Positions 1 to 9,600 of a stretch of DNA of 64,000 bases are shown here, piece after piece. The position numbers were made by a program, and so were the translations under genes. A model generated the notes under the pieces. That model saw only the letters and a list, made by a program, of their open reading frames with translations, made no database searches and was not told where the DNA came from. Positions within the stretch are counted from its first letter, which is position 1. Every line of letters starts with the position of its first letter. Source of the stretch: Fibrobacter sp. UWP2 (GTDB lineage: Bacteria; Fibrobacterota; Fibrobacteria; Fibrobacterales; Fibrobacteraceae); assembly GCF_900141705.1 (NCBI RefSeq), contig NZ_FQYM01000010.1, positions 1 through 64,000 on the forward strand. Direction: 5' to 3'.

Positions 1-72
1 GAAAAGAGCATGAAACTACTTGACAATGAAGCGCTAATAGCCTAGATTTACACCAGTTGGAGACCTGGATTT

Positions 73-450
73 TCAACTAAAAAAGGGACAAATTCCGGAT
101 ACGGCACCCATATAAGTCCCGATGAACGAGAAAGAGAGCCTCTGGTTCATCCAGCGCATGATTTCGTCATCGGTACCGCAGGCAAAAAGGTACACGCCCG
201 CAAGAACGACCGAAACGATTTTTACAATGCGCAGCCCGCGGCCCCTGACAGCAAGCGAAACCGCCTGCAAGCAGAATGCCGACGCCATGATGATGCCGAT
301 ATCGGCAAACATCGTGTGCCACAAAAAACGGTTCCAGTCGGCCACGAACGGCCCGCCCGTCGGGGCGTTGCACAGGTACAGCGCACAGAGCTGCACCACG
401 CGGGCAACGACCACAATCAACGCGAAGAAGAACCAGTAAAAGTGCGACAT
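73..450 (-). pseudogene. Truncated paralog of the adjacent LTA-synthase-like sulfatase (membrane part only)
   Basis: About 125 residues that align along their length with the first ~125 residues of the sulfatase encoded just upstream on the same strand (shared stretches APTGGP, AGTDDEIMRWM-type CGTDDEIMRWM and LSFSFI). They contain only hydrophobic membrane helices. The similarity stops abruptly at a short unrelated tail (GICPFFS) and no sulfatase domain follows. I chose the ATG at 450 because AGAGGTGA lies just ahead of it; a GTG at 456 would overlap the upstream stop. It follows the full-length gene by 2 nt, so it looks like a tandem duplicate that lost its 3' part. It may still give a small membrane protein. 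The 72 bases to its left show nothing recognisable. Confidence 0.6.
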
Positions 451-452
451 GG

Positions 453-2498
453 TCACCTCTGCGGAGGAGGCAGCAACTTGTTCTTGTTGACGGTGTATTC
501 CCAGGCATGGCCCGCGGCGCGCATCTTACGGAATGTCTCGGCGTATTTGGCGGCTGCGTTCTCGATAACCTTGCCCGTCACAAATCCTTCGGCGGGGTGC
601 GACGTGTCCCAAGTGGGTTCGAGAACCGTCTCGAAGGCGCTCACAAGCGTAGAATCCTGAATGTTCGCGATGTAGGTAACCGAGTCGGTAATCATCGTCA
701 TGTCGCCCATGCGGAAAGCGAATACCGGCGCATGTTCCGGCGCGGCATGGAAAGCGATGGTATATTCTCCGCCGCATAATCCATCAGGAGGCTCGAGTTC
801 AAGGAGGCTCTGCCCGACAAAATTTTCGGATGTCCCGTAAAGGAAGAGGTAATCCAGGACCGTCGGCGCAATATCCACCTGCGAAACAGGCGTCGTGACA
901 ATTTTCTGCTCGATGCCCGGGCCCGCGACAATGAGCGGAACCCAGGTGTAACCGTCATGAACACCGCCAATAAAATTCGATACGCGGTGCTGTGCGTTGT
1001 TCGCAAACGCATGGTCGCCCACAAGTACAAACAAGGTATTGTCGGCATTCGGGCCCTTGGCCACCTCGTCCATCACGATGCCCACGGCGCTATCCATGTA
1101 GGCGAGCGAACGCACATAGGCGACTTCCGGATCGCTCGGCGTGGGACCGTATTCCTTGGGGAGCGAGAACGGCACGTGACTCGTGGTGCTCATCCAGTCA
1201 AAGAACAGCGGTTGGTCGGCAAGGCGCTTTGCATAAAGTTCGCGGAAGCGGTCCGCGATGGGCACGTCGTGCTGGTTTTCGGGCTTGTATTCCGAGTAGT
1301 CGAACCACTTGGCAAACCACGGGTGCAAATTGTCGAAGCTCGGTTCAGTCGCGGTGAGTACCATGCGGTAGTAACCCGCTTCGCCCAGAATTTCGGGCAA
1401 GGCACGCATGCGCGTATTCGGGTAGTCCGAGAGGAAGGTTGTCTGCGGATGCGCCCAGACGCCCGCGAGAATCCCGAGGAAACCTTCGATGGAGGGGTAG
1501 CCCACGCTGTGCGCGTTCGGGAAGTAAAGCCCGCTCTTGGCAAGCTTGCAGATGTTCGGGAGCTTCTCGCATGTCGCGGGGACGCGGATGTCGCCGGTCC
1601 AGCCGCGGAACGTCTCGATGACGAAGAAGATGACGTCGGGCTTGCGGTCGCGGGCCTTGAACTGCGCGAAATCGTGCTGTCGGTATTCTTCGCATTTGCT
1701 TGCAGATGCCGTACATTTCACGAATGGGTATTCGGCATTGGGTTGCCCGCCGAGCAACTCTATGCCCTCGGCATAGTCGCCGCGCTTTTCGGCTTCCGTG
1801 AGCTTGTACTTGATTTCGTCTACCAGCCGGAAAGCGACCGGCGCGATGCGCTTCCAGCGCATGTTGCTCGGCGCGAACCAGTTCTTCGACGTGAGTCCCG
1901 TAATCGCAAGCGCAAGCGCTATCCCGAGGCAAATCCAGTTCCTGACCGCTGCGCGGTTCACACCTCCGGAACTGTTCGAAACCGATGCGCGGTTCTTTAC
2001 CGCAACAACCGTCTCCGCGCTCCACTTCGCGAACATCTTCCTATAAAGAAACACCGTCCCGACAATTCCCGCAATCACGATGAACATCGTGAGCAGAAAG
2101 TGCCATGCACCGCCCAAAAACACACGGCCCACCAGGCCCATGTCCGATGCGGCAAGCGCGTATGTGGTGATGAACGAAAGCGAAAGGTGCTGGCCCATCC
2201 AGCGCATAATCTCGTCGTCGGTCCCGGCAGCCACCATGTAGGCGATTCCGAGAGCGAGGAAAACGATGCCCGCTACTTTCCGCGCTTTCCCGCGCAGCAG
2301 CGTGCAGAAGAGCCCGCCCGCAAAGGCAAGCGTCATCGCGACACCGGCTTCAATTACCAGCGTATGGGGGAAAAATCTATACCAGCGGTCCACAATCGGG
2401 CCGCCCGTAGGCGCGTCCGTAAAGTACAATACGCAAAGGAGTACCAGGCGGGTACTCCAGAGCGTCAAACCGAACCAAAACCAGTAGAAGTTTCTCAT
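453..2498 (-). CDS. LTA-synthase/phosphoglycerol-transferase-like membrane sulfatase
   Basis: 681 residues. The first ~200 form several membrane helices; the rest is an alkaline-phosphatase-superfamily sulfatase domain. Near residue 294 IFFVIETFRG carries the metal-binding Glu followed by the Thr that is the nucleophile in lipoteichoic acid synthases. Near residue 495 LVGDHAF carries the conserved Asp-His metal ligands. Family members transfer phosphoglycerol or phosphoethanolamine to envelope glycans or lipids on the outer face of the inner membrane. In a Gram-negative a glucan- or LPS-modifying role is likelier than lipoteichoic acid synthesis, but the substrate cannot be read from sequence. 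The ATG at 2498 has GGGGAA ahead of it. A truncated copy of the membrane part follows immediately. Confidence 0.85.
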   Translation of the reverse strand: MRNFYWFWFGLTLWSTRLVLLCVLYFTDAPTGGPIVDRWYRFFPHTLVIEAGVAMTLAFAGGLFCTLLRGKARKVAGIVFLALGIAYMVAAGTDDEIMRWMGQHLSLSFITTYALAASDMGLVGRVFLGGAWHFLLTMFIVIAGIVGTVFLYRKMFAKWSAETVVAVKNRASVSNSSGGVNRAAVRNWICLGIALALAITGLTSKNWFAPSNMRWKRIAPVAFRLVDEIKYKLTEAEKRGDYAEGIELLGGQPNAEYPFVKCTASASKCEEYRQHDFAQFKARDRKPDVIFFVIETFRGWTGDIRVPATCEKLPNICKLAKSGLYFPNAHSVGYPSIEGFLGILAGVWAHPQTTFLSDYPNTRMRALPEILGEAGYYRMVLTATEPSFDNLHPWFAKWFDYSEYKPENQHDVPIADRFRELYAKRLADQPLFFDWMSTTSHVPFSLPKEYGPTPSDPEVAYVRSLAYMDSAVGIVMDEVAKGPNADNTLFVLVGDHAFANNAQHRVSNFIGGVHDGYTWVPLIVAGPGIEQKIVTTPVSQVDIAPTVLDYLFLYGTSENFVGQSLLELEPPDGLCGGEYTIAFHAAPEHAPVFAFRMGDMTMITDSVTYIANIQDSTLVSAFETVLEPTWDTSHPAEGFVTGKVIENAAAKYAETFRKMRAAGHAWEYTVNKNKLLPPPQR

Positions 2499-2519
2499 TT
2501 CCCCTTTCGCGGTTTCAGG

Positions 2520-2993
2520 TTACCCTTCGCGGCCAAGCATGAACGCCTTCTTGTTCCCTTCGTGGAACTTTTCGGCGAAGAGCTTGTTCAGGGCAACTTC
2601 CCACTGTTCGACGGTGAAGTCGAAGTGCTTGGAAAGCTTGCCGAGCATCGCGACGTTCAGGGCCTTCACGTTCTCGAGCTTGGAGACATCGATGTCAGCC
2701 GGAGTCAGGAGCACGCCGCCCTGCTTGAGGAAGGCCTCGTTCACCACGACCTGCGTCTCGTCGAATACCACCAGGTAGTCGGCTTCGCCCGTCGGGATCA
2801 TCGGAGACTGCACCTCTTCGTCCTTCGCGAAGCGGACATCGGAAGCAATAGAACCGCCGCGCTGGCTCATGCCGTGCACTTCGGCCTTCTTCACATCGTA
2901 ACCCTGTTCGAACACGAGTTCCGCCATCACGTCGCTCGCCTTGATAACGCCTGTGCCACCGAGGCCGGCAAATTTCACGTTAACTACGCTCAT
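2520..2993 (-). CDS. iorB: Indolepyruvate ferredoxin oxidoreductase, beta subunit
   Basis: 157 residues of the pyruvate:ferredoxin oxidoreductase gamma-domain family. The N-terminal VKFAGLGGTGVIKASDV is the Gly-rich motif of this subunit, followed by the family sequence HGMSQRGGSI. With the alpha subunit it oxidatively decarboxylates aryl-pyruvates from aromatic amino acid transamination to aryl-acetyl-CoA, or runs in reverse to make aromatic amino acids from aryl acetates, as known in rumen bacteria. The gene starts 11 nt after the iorA stop with AGGAG in the gap, so the two are one operon. Length is somewhat short for the family (about 190). Confidence 0.92.
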   Translation of the reverse strand: MSVVNVKFAGLGGTGVIKASDVMAELVFEQGYDVKKAEVHGMSQRGGSIASDVRFAKDEEVQSPMIPTGEADYLVVFDETQVVVNEAFLKQGGVLLTPADIDVSKLENVKALNVAMLGKLSKHFDFTVEQWEVALNKLFAEKFHEGNKKAFMLGREG

Positions 2994-3004
2994 AAAACTT
3001 CTCC

Positions 3005-4672
3005 TTAAAAATTGCCGTTCTTTTTAGCAGCGGCTTCGGACTCGGCGAGAGCCTTTTCCGCCTTTTCCTTGTTGGCCTTGTCCCAGGCGAGGATGCTCTT
3101 GAGAGCGAGGATGCAGGGGCTCTTCGCCACGATGAGCGTGAGCTCGTCCTTCTCGAGCGCTTCTTTGACGAGGCGCTTGAATTCCTCGGGTTCCTTGACC
3201 TGGTTCACTTCGTAGACGTTGTCGAAACCGGCGGTCTTAGCGATGGCGCCGTAGTCCAGCTTGTAGGCCGGGCTGTGGTCCAGATGGCGGCCCGTACCCG
3301 GGTGTTCCTGCTGGCCCGTCATGGCGGTGATGCTGTTGTCGAGAATGATAACCACGTGGCCGGTGTCGGGGCGGTTGTAGCCCGCTTCCACGAGGCCCGT
3401 AATGCCGCTGTGCACGAAGGTGGAGTCGCCAATCACGGAGACGACCTTCTTAGCCTGTTCACGCGGAAGCACATTGCGGAGCCCGACGCCCATGCCAATG
3501 GCGGCGCCCATATCAATCATGTAGTCCATCGCGGAAATCGGCGGGAGAGCGGCGAGCGTGTAGCAGCCGATGTCGCCAGAAACGATGCAGTCGAGTTCCT
3601 TGAGAACTGCGAAAGAGCTGCGGTGCGGGCAGCCCGGGCAGAGCATAGGCGGCTTGCCCTTGACCGGAACCGGGTCCGGATTCCTGTCGCCAGCGATAAT
3701 GCGGCGCACGCGGTTCACGTCGAGTTCGCCGAAACGGAAAATCGGGTCGAACTTGCTTTCGACCTGGATGCCTGCCGCACGGATGTTCTCGGCGAGCCAC
3801 GGGTCGTTTTCTTCAATAACGAGCAGGCGCTTGCCTTCGAACTTCTTCGCGAAATCCTTGATGAGCTGCATCGGCAGCGGGTACGTCATGCCGAGCTTGA
3901 GGATGCTTGCTTCCGGGGCGGCTTCACGCACGTGGTGGTAGCTGATGCCGCTCGTGATGATACCCATGTCGGCGCTGCGCATTTCCACCTTGTTCGGGCC
4001 TTCGGCCACGTTCCAAGCTTCCATCTCGTCCATCTTGGCGCGGAGCTTGCGGCCCGCAGGCTTGGAGAAGCCAGGCACCATCACGTGCTGGGCGATATTG
4101 CGCTCGAAGTTCGGCACCATGGCCGGGAGTTCTTCCTTCGGCACCACGATGGACTTGGAATGGTCCACGCGGGTCGTCATGCGGAGAATGACCGGAATCT
4201 TGAACTTTTCGCTGGTCTGCATGGCGATGCGGAAGAAGTCGTAGGCTTCCTGCGAGTTGGACGGTTCAAACATCGGGCAAACAGAAGCCTTCGCGTGGTT
4301 GCGGGTGTCCTGTTCGTTCTGGGAACTGCCCTGGCCCGGGTCGTCGGCGACAATCCAAACCATGCCGCCGTCCACGCCGGTGTAGGTCGCGGTGTAGAGC
4401 GTATCGCTTGCCACGTTGAGGCCCACCATCTTCATGGTGACCACGCTGCGGGCATGGCCAAAGGCTGCACCCAGGGCCACTTCGGCGGCGACCTTCTCGT
4501 TCGGTGCCCACTGGGCGTACCCGCCGAGTTCAGAATAGTCCTCGAGGATTTCGGTAGAGGGGGTTCCCGGGTAACCGACGGCCAGCTGCACGTTGCAGTG
4601 GCGCATGGAAAGCGAGATGGCCTCGTTTCCCGAAATCAGCATCTTTTTCGCATTCGGATCAAAAGCTGGCAT
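3005..4672 (-). CDS. iorA: Indolepyruvate ferredoxin oxidoreductase, alpha subunit (short form)
   Basis: 555 residues. The N-terminal pyrimidine domain has VGYPGTPSTEILEDY and SSQNEQDTRNHAK. The C-terminal half has MLCPGCPHRSSF (near residue 342) and GDIGCYTL followed by GDSTFVHSG, the thiamine diphosphate-binding region. Archaeal IorA (~600-650 residues) ends in a ferredoxin-like domain with two CxxCxxC clusters. Here the protein ends instead in a Lys/Ala/Glu-rich helix with no cysteine cluster, so electron transfer must use an outside carrier. Shorter alpha subunits are known in some anaerobes. A TATATTTG box lies 54-61 nt upstream, directly after the terminator of the preceding gene. Confidence 0.93.
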   Translation of the reverse strand: MPAFDPNAKKMLISGNEAISLSMRHCNVQLAVGYPGTPSTEILEDYSELGGYAQWAPNEKVAAEVALGAAFGHARSVVTMKMVGLNVASDTLYTATYTGVDGGMVWIVADDPGQGSSQNEQDTRNHAKASVCPMFEPSNSQEAYDFFRIAMQTSEKFKIPVILRMTTRVDHSKSIVVPKEELPAMVPNFERNIAQHVMVPGFSKPAGRKLRAKMDEMEAWNVAEGPNKVEMRSADMGIITSGISYHHVREAAPEASILKLGMTYPLPMQLIKDFAKKFEGKRLLVIEENDPWLAENIRAAGIQVESKFDPIFRFGELDVNRVRRIIAGDRNPDPVPVKGKPPMLCPGCPHRSSFAVLKELDCIVSGDIGCYTLAALPPISAMDYMIDMGAAIGMGVGLRNVLPREQAKKVVSVIGDSTFVHSGITGLVEAGYNRPDTGHVVIILDNSITAMTGQQEHPGTGRHLDHSPAYKLDYGAIAKTAGFDNVYEVNQVKEPEEFKRLVKEALEKDELTLIVAKSPCILALKSILAWDKANKEKAEKALAESEAAAKKNGNF

Positions 4673-4725
4673 AGCGTTCCTTTTCTTGTGTCAAACGATT
4701 CTTAAGGCATTACCTTAAACGCTCG

Positions 4726-4733
4726 CAAATATA
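4726..4733 (-). promoter_or_regulatory. TATATTTG promoter box of iorAB
   Basis: Exact TAnnTTTG match on the minus strand, 54-61 nt upstream of the iorA start. It abuts the U-tract of the terminator at 4742-4769, so transcription of the upstream gene ends where iorAB transcription begins. Confidence 0.6.
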
Positions 4734-4741
4734 GAAAAAAA

Positions 4742-4769
4742 CAATGGATTGACCCTGGTCAATCCATTG
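4742..4769 (-). terminator. Rho-independent terminator of the small coiled-coil gene
   Basis: Perfect 13-bp inverted repeat (CAATGGATTGACC, 2-nt loop, reverse complement), followed on the minus strand by a run of eight T with one C nearby. It lies 48 nt after the stop of the gene at 4818. Confidence 0.85.
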
Positions 4770-4817
4770 CCTACACTAAAAAACGGCCCTCAAAAAGGGG
4801 AAATTACTTTGTATGTA

Positions 4818-5195
4818 CTACTTACCGGCCTTGGCCTGGGCGAGTTCTTCTTCCAGTTTCTTGTTGGCGCCGTTCTGCACGTCGCAAATGTTCTTGAGGT
4901 TGTCGATCTCGGCATTCTGCTTGGCGACCTGGTCGTTGAGCTCCTCGCACTTGGCGGCAAAGGTCTGCTCGGACTCAATGCGTTTGTTGAGTTCGGCGCG
5001 CAGGCTGTCGACCGAATTGCGCAGGGTCTCCACGGCACCTTCGGCCTCCTGGAGGGCGGGGTTGGCGTCGGCATCCCCCTTGGGCTCGGCATTGGCGCAG
5101 CAGCAGGGGATTTTGCCATTAAAAAACTTTTGGGCCACAGCCACGGTGGCGACGGCACCCAAGACGACCCCGGTCAAAAAACTACTAGTCTTCAT
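4818..5195 (-). CDS. Small membrane-anchored coiled-coil protein of unknown function
   Basis: 125 residues. The N-terminus (SSFLTGVVLGAVATVAVAQ) is a single hydrophobic segment without a clear cleavage site and is probably an anchor. A Cys triplet (PCCCAN) follows, then a ~75-residue heptad-type helix with VETLRNSVDSLRAELNKRI and an Ala/Lys end. I do not recognise a family. The layout, one membrane segment plus a coiled coil, resembles YtxH-like small envelope proteins. AAGGAG is 7 nt before the ATG, a sigma-70-type promoter lies 5223-5251, and a strong terminator follows, so it is a single-gene transcript. Confidence 0.7.
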   Translation of the reverse strand: MKTSSFLTGVVLGAVATVAVAQKFFNGKIPCCCANAEPKGDADANPALQEAEGAVETLRNSVDSLRAELNKRIESEQTFAAKCEELNDQVAKQNAEIDNLKNICDVQNGANKKLEEELAQAKAGK

Positions 5196-5222
5196 AAAAA
5201 CTCCTTGAAAATTTCATAACCT

Positions 5223-5251
5223 AATATCGTTAATCATCCGTTAAAAGTCAA
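5223..5251 (-). promoter_or_regulatory. Sigma-70-type promoter of the small coiled-coil gene
   Basis: Minus-strand TTGACT (5246-5251), a 17-nt spacer, then GATATT (5223-5228), 28 nt upstream of the ATG at 5195. Confidence 0.55.
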
Positions 5252-5358
5252 GTAGGATTTGCCAAAAAATGGCGAAATTGCGTAAAAATAAGGTAAAAAA
5301 GCCGACTTTTGCGACGAATGCCATGCCAAAAAGCATATTTTTTGGTTATATTCCATAC

Positions 5359-6342
5359 ATGTTCGATATGAACAGTGATTTTTTGCTGGTTGCTAGTCTT
5401 TTGGTCACGCTCGTGCTCTGCATAAAAATGCTGCGCACAAGCAAGGGGAACGCCGTATCCCAACGCACGGCCATCATCTCTATGCTCTCCGCTGACTACG
5501 ACCTGGTCTGCTACATAAATGCCAAAAAGAACAAGGTCTACTTCAACATCATGAGCGAGGCCATCGCCGAAATCGAGAACGATATCGACAAGTCGCTCCC
5601 CAGCAACAAGCGTTTTGACGTGCTGCTCAGGAACTTGATCCATCCTGACGACTTTCCTCAATTTATAAGGGACGTGAACCGTGAGAAAGTGACTGAGGCT
5701 CTGACCACAAAACCGAGCTACACCATACACGCCCGCGTGCAATTGCACAAGGAACCGCAGATTTACGCCATTAAGTTCGTCAAGGACTCGCACAAAAGCT
5801 GTGGTTTTGTGGTGGGGTTCCGCAACATCGACGACGAAATGCGCAAAGACGAGGAGAACCGCAGGCTTCGCAAAGATTTGAGGGCGACGGAACTCCTTGC
5901 CAACAAAGACGCCCTCACCGGCGTGAACAACACGACCGCCTTCAACGCAAAGGTCAAAGACCTGGACGTGCGGCGCGAGGCGGGCCAGCGCATGGATTTC
6001 GCCTTTGTCGAATGCGACGTGAACAACCTCAAGACGACCAACGACACGCAGGGTCACGAAGCCGGCAACGAACTCATCAAAAAATGCTGCATGGTGTTCT
6101 GCGAACTCTTCAAGCACAGCCCCGTGTACCGCGTGGGTGGCGACGAGTTCGTGATCCTTTTGCAGAACCACGACTTTGACAACCGCGAAATTTTGATGAG
6201 GCAGCTGATGGAGGCGGGCGCCAAGGAGGACTTTGCCGCGGGCATCGCCGTGTTCGACGCCGAGGTAGACCCAAACGCCCTCTCGGTACTCAAGAGGGCA
6301 GACGCCTCCATGTACCAGAACAAGAAAAAGATGAAAAGCTAA
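5359..6342 (+). CDS. Membrane-anchored GGDEF diguanylate cyclase
   Basis: A membrane helix (FLLVASLLVTLVLCIKML) is followed by a ~150-residue PAS-like region with HPDDFPQF and then a GGDEF domain starting at DALTGVNN. DVNNLKTTNDTQGHEAGNEL carries the metal and nucleotide-binding residues, and VYRVGGDEFVIL is an intact active loop, so it should make cyclic di-GMP. The RxxD product-inhibition site before GGDEF is absent. Start: an upstream ATG at 5269 would add 30 basic residues with no good ribosome site. I prefer 5359 (or 5368), where TATATTCC lies 4 nt ahead. It is divergent from the coiled-coil gene. Confidence 0.85.
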   Translation: MFDMNSDFLLVASLLVTLVLCIKMLRTSKGNAVSQRTAIISMLSADYDLVCYINAKKNKVYFNIMSEAIAEIENDIDKSLPSNKRFDVLLRNLIHPDDFPQFIRDVNREKVTEALTTKPSYTIHARVQLHKEPQIYAIKFVKDSHKSCGFVVGFRNIDDEMRKDEENRRLRKDLRATELLANKDALTGVNNTTAFNAKVKDLDVRREAGQRMDFAFVECDVNNLKTTNDTQGHEAGNELIKKCCMVFCELFKHSPVYRVGGDEFVILLQNHDFDNREILMRQLMEAGAKEDFAAGIAVFDAEVDPNALSVLKRADASMYQNKKKMKS

Positions 6343-6417
6343 GCCACAAAATGGCTCAACGCGTAATCAGCTACCTTTTTCCCCCATTAACCAAAGTTTG
6401 AAAACTATAGAGAAAAA

Positions 6418-6439
6418 CCCCGGGCATTTCTGCTCGGGG
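6418..6439 (-). terminator. Terminator of tRNA-Ser
   Basis: CCCCGGGC and GCTCGGGG form an 8-bp stem with one G-U-type mismatch. On the minus strand it is followed by GTTTTTC. It starts 8 nt after the tRNA 3' end. Confidence 0.75.
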
Positions 6440-6447
6440 CTTTTCAG

Positions 6448-6536
6448 CGGGAAGAGCGAGATTCGAACTCGCGATAGGATTAAGTCCTATACGTCCTTAG
6501 CAGGGACGCGCCTTCGGCCAGCTCGGCCATCTTCCC
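6448..6536 (-). tRNA. tRNA-Ser(GCT)
   Basis: An 89-nt class II tRNA. The acceptor arm is GGGAAGA/TCTTCCC with discriminator G. The anticodon loop CTGCTAA gives anticodon GCT, reading AGC/AGU. The long variable arm (ATAGGACTTAATCCTAT) and T loop TTCGAAT are typical. The CCA end is not encoded. Minus-strand TTGAAA (6575-6580), 17 nt, TAAAAT (6552-6557) forms its promoter. Confidence 0.95.
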
Positions 6537-6661
6537 AATCTTGGGACACTAATTTTACTTAATTTTTGCCTTTTTTTCAAGGGGTAGCCCCCAAAAAGCC
6601 CCAAAATTGCCTTAAAACGCCCATTTTTTTTACACTCCAGGCGGCGGATTTTTAAAAATTC

Positions 6662-6669
6662 TAACTTTA
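6662..6669 (+). promoter_or_regulatory. TAACTTTA promoter box before the penicillin-binding protein gene
   Basis: TAnnTTTA, ending 4 nt before the ATG at 6674. No ribosome-binding site can fit between, which suggests a leaderless message. Confidence 0.4.
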
Positions 6670-6673
6670 ATAT

Positions 6674-9600
6674 ATGAGACTTTTGAAAAAACTCTTCAAA
6701 ATGTGCGCAGCGGTTTTGCTAGTCGCGCTTATCTGTTGCATCCCAGTCTATATCATTGTATTCAAGGTCCTTCCCGACAAAGATCCCGACAACCAGTTCA
6801 ACCGCGACACCATTTTGCAAGCACTGAGCGGCGAGACTCGCGTCTATTTTAACGACAGCACCGAACTTTTGGGCGCCTTCTTTGACGCCAACCACCGCAT
6901 TTACGTTCCCTACGGCGACATCCCCATCAACATCGTGAACGCCCTGATCGCCGCCGAGGACGCCGGCTACTGGCAGCACAACGGGTTCAGCTTCCACGGT
7001 TTTTTCCGCGCCATGGCCTCGAACCTCAAGAGCGGCAGCATGCGCCAGGGCGGTTCGACCCTCACGCAGCAAACCGTCAAGAACATTTTTGGCCGCGAAG
7101 AGCGAAGCATCAAGGAGAAGGGCAAGGAACTCTTGAATGCATTGCGCATGGAGCGCCATTTTTCCAAAGAAGACATCCTGGAGTTCTACCTGAACCAGTT
7201 CCACGTCTCGGGTTCGGGCAAGGGCGTTGCCATTGCCGCGCAGTACTTCTTTAACAAAGACCTCAAGGACTTGACGCTCGCCGAGTGCGCCTTCATTGCA
7301 GGCTCGGTCAAGGGGCCCTCGAACTACGACCCGTTTATCCAGCGTACCGTGGAACGCCGCGAAAAAGCTATTGCCCGCGGCGCCGAGCGCCTCAAGTACG
7401 TGCTCGGCCGCATGGTCGAGGAGGGTTATATAGAGCAAAAGGACATGGACAAGGCGCTCGAAAAACCACTCGCCTTCAACCACGGCAACTTCCGCTTCAC
7501 CATGAGCACCATCCTCGAGCGCATCGAAGAAAAGCTCGACAGCGACTTTTTCCACGACCTTTTTGAAAAGGAGGGAATCGAGGACTGGCGCAAGGCGCAG
7601 CTGACCATCATCTCGACGCTCGACGCCAAGAGCCAGGACGCCGCCAAGCGCGCCCTGCAAACAAACATCAGCAACCTGCAAATGCAGCTGGGCGGCTTTG
7701 TGCTCCCCAAGGCAGAATTCGCGAACCGCGCCCAGAGTGCCCGCAAAGGCGACTACCTGTACGGCGCCGTCGACAGCGTGTTTTTTGACGACACGGGCAA
7801 ACTCAAGTCCCTCAAGCTGAGCTTTGGCCAGCTCAAGGGCATTGTGACCGAGAAAGCCGTGAAGGAATTCGGCAAGCAGGTGGGTGGCGACGTGAACAAA
7901 ATATTGGCGGCGCAGCTCAAGCCCGGCGCCATCCTTTTGGTGAGCATCATTGACGAGAACCAGATTGACGGTTACGCCCCGTGCAAAATCGAAACGGAAC
8001 CCGTTTTGCAGGGCGCACTTTTTGCCATCAAAAACGGCAAGGTCGTCGCGACGCAGGGCGGATTCCACAACACCGGATTCGACCGCAGCTTCAAAGCGCT
8101 CCGCCAGCTGGGCTCCAGTTGGAAGCCGCTGCTCTACGCACTCGCCCTGCAGTACCACTGGAACTACATGGACGAACTCGAGAACGAGTACAACGTGTTC
8201 CAGTATGTGAACCAGTTCTACTTCCCGCGCCCCGACCACAAGAACAAGGGAGACGTGGTGAGCATCGCTTGGGCGGCCACGCGCTCCGAGAACATTTCGA
8301 GCATCTGGCTCTTGGAACACCTGCACGACAAGCTGAGCGAAAGCGAGTTCGAGGAAGTCGCCGCCCAAAACGGCATGGCCCGCGGTGCCGACGAAGAGGG
8401 CAAGGCCTACTTTGAACGCCTGCGCGACAAGTTCGGCCTCATCATGAAGGATGAAATCAAACGCGAAATCGAGTTCACCCGTGCACGCGACGCCCTCGCC
8501 GAGAAATACAGGAACGAGGGCAAAATGGGACAGGCTCGCGCCATGCAAGCGCTCCGTTACGGAACGTTCACCGACGTGGGCGTAAAGCAGGCAAAGAGGG
8601 ATGCGACACTCATCAAGTACCTGAACCACAACTACAAGAACTATTCCGAAAAACTCCGCGCCCGTGAAGCCCAGGAGCTGGATCCCGACGTGGCTGCAAT
8701 GCTCCCGCCGCTCGACGCCGTGGAACTCTTCCCCGGCTTCAGCATGGCCGACATGAAGCGCCTGAGCATCATGATCGAGCCCGTGGACCCCGAGAGCGAT
8801 TACTTGGACGCAGCCCACCTCCGCTATTGGCCCGATTTCCGCAGGGCGCTCGCCATGGCCGACTACGCCCGCTTTGCAAACGAAATCGGCATCCACCAAA
8901 AACTGCAGAAGGTGTTCAGCATGCCGCTCGGCGTGAACGACATTACGCTCGCCGAAATCAGCACCGCCTACCAGACCATCCTCACCGGCAAGGTGTTCAA
9001 GTGCCTCGACGGCGATTGGACCGAACCCTGCTTTATAAGCTCCATTAGGAACCGCGACGGCCGCACCATCTTCAAAAACGAGATGGAGAGCAAGACCGTA
9101 CTCGACGACACCGTCACCACGCAGATGGGAGCGATGCTCCGCTCGGTGTTCACAAACGGCACGGCGCGTAGCCAGGTGGCGACGCTCTCGGTGAGCAGCC
9201 CCGACAACTCCAGCAAGCTGCGCTACCCCGCCCTCGGCAAAACGGGTACGACAAACGACTACAGGAACGTGGCCTTCATGGGCGCACTCCCGACATACGT
9301 CGAAGAGAAAAACGGCGTCGCGCTCGACACGGTCGTCGCCATTGGCAGCTACGTGGGCTTTGACGACAACAAACCGCTCAAGTCCGGACGCACGCGCATT
9401 GCAGGTGCAAGCGGTGGCCTGCCGCAGTGGGCCGCCTTCGCCAAGGAGGAAATCGCGATTCTCGGGCTTCCCCAAAAAATCGACTTCCTCGACATCTCGA
9501 TGATTGCAAGCGGCGAGGTGCCACTGGTGCTCTCGAACGAACGCGGCGAACTGATTGTGGACCCCATGACCGGTGCCGCCGTGGCCGGCGGAAGACCCGA

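Noticed and set aside
957-3008. Long plus-strand open frame opposite the sulfatase and iorB
   Set aside because: Arg/His/Glu-rich translation with no domain, antisense to two clear genes; an effect of codon bias.
6719-9475. 918-codon minus-strand frame opposite the penicillin-binding protein
   Set aside because: Low-complexity Val/Leu/His-rich shadow of the real gene in the opposite frame; no motif or promoter.
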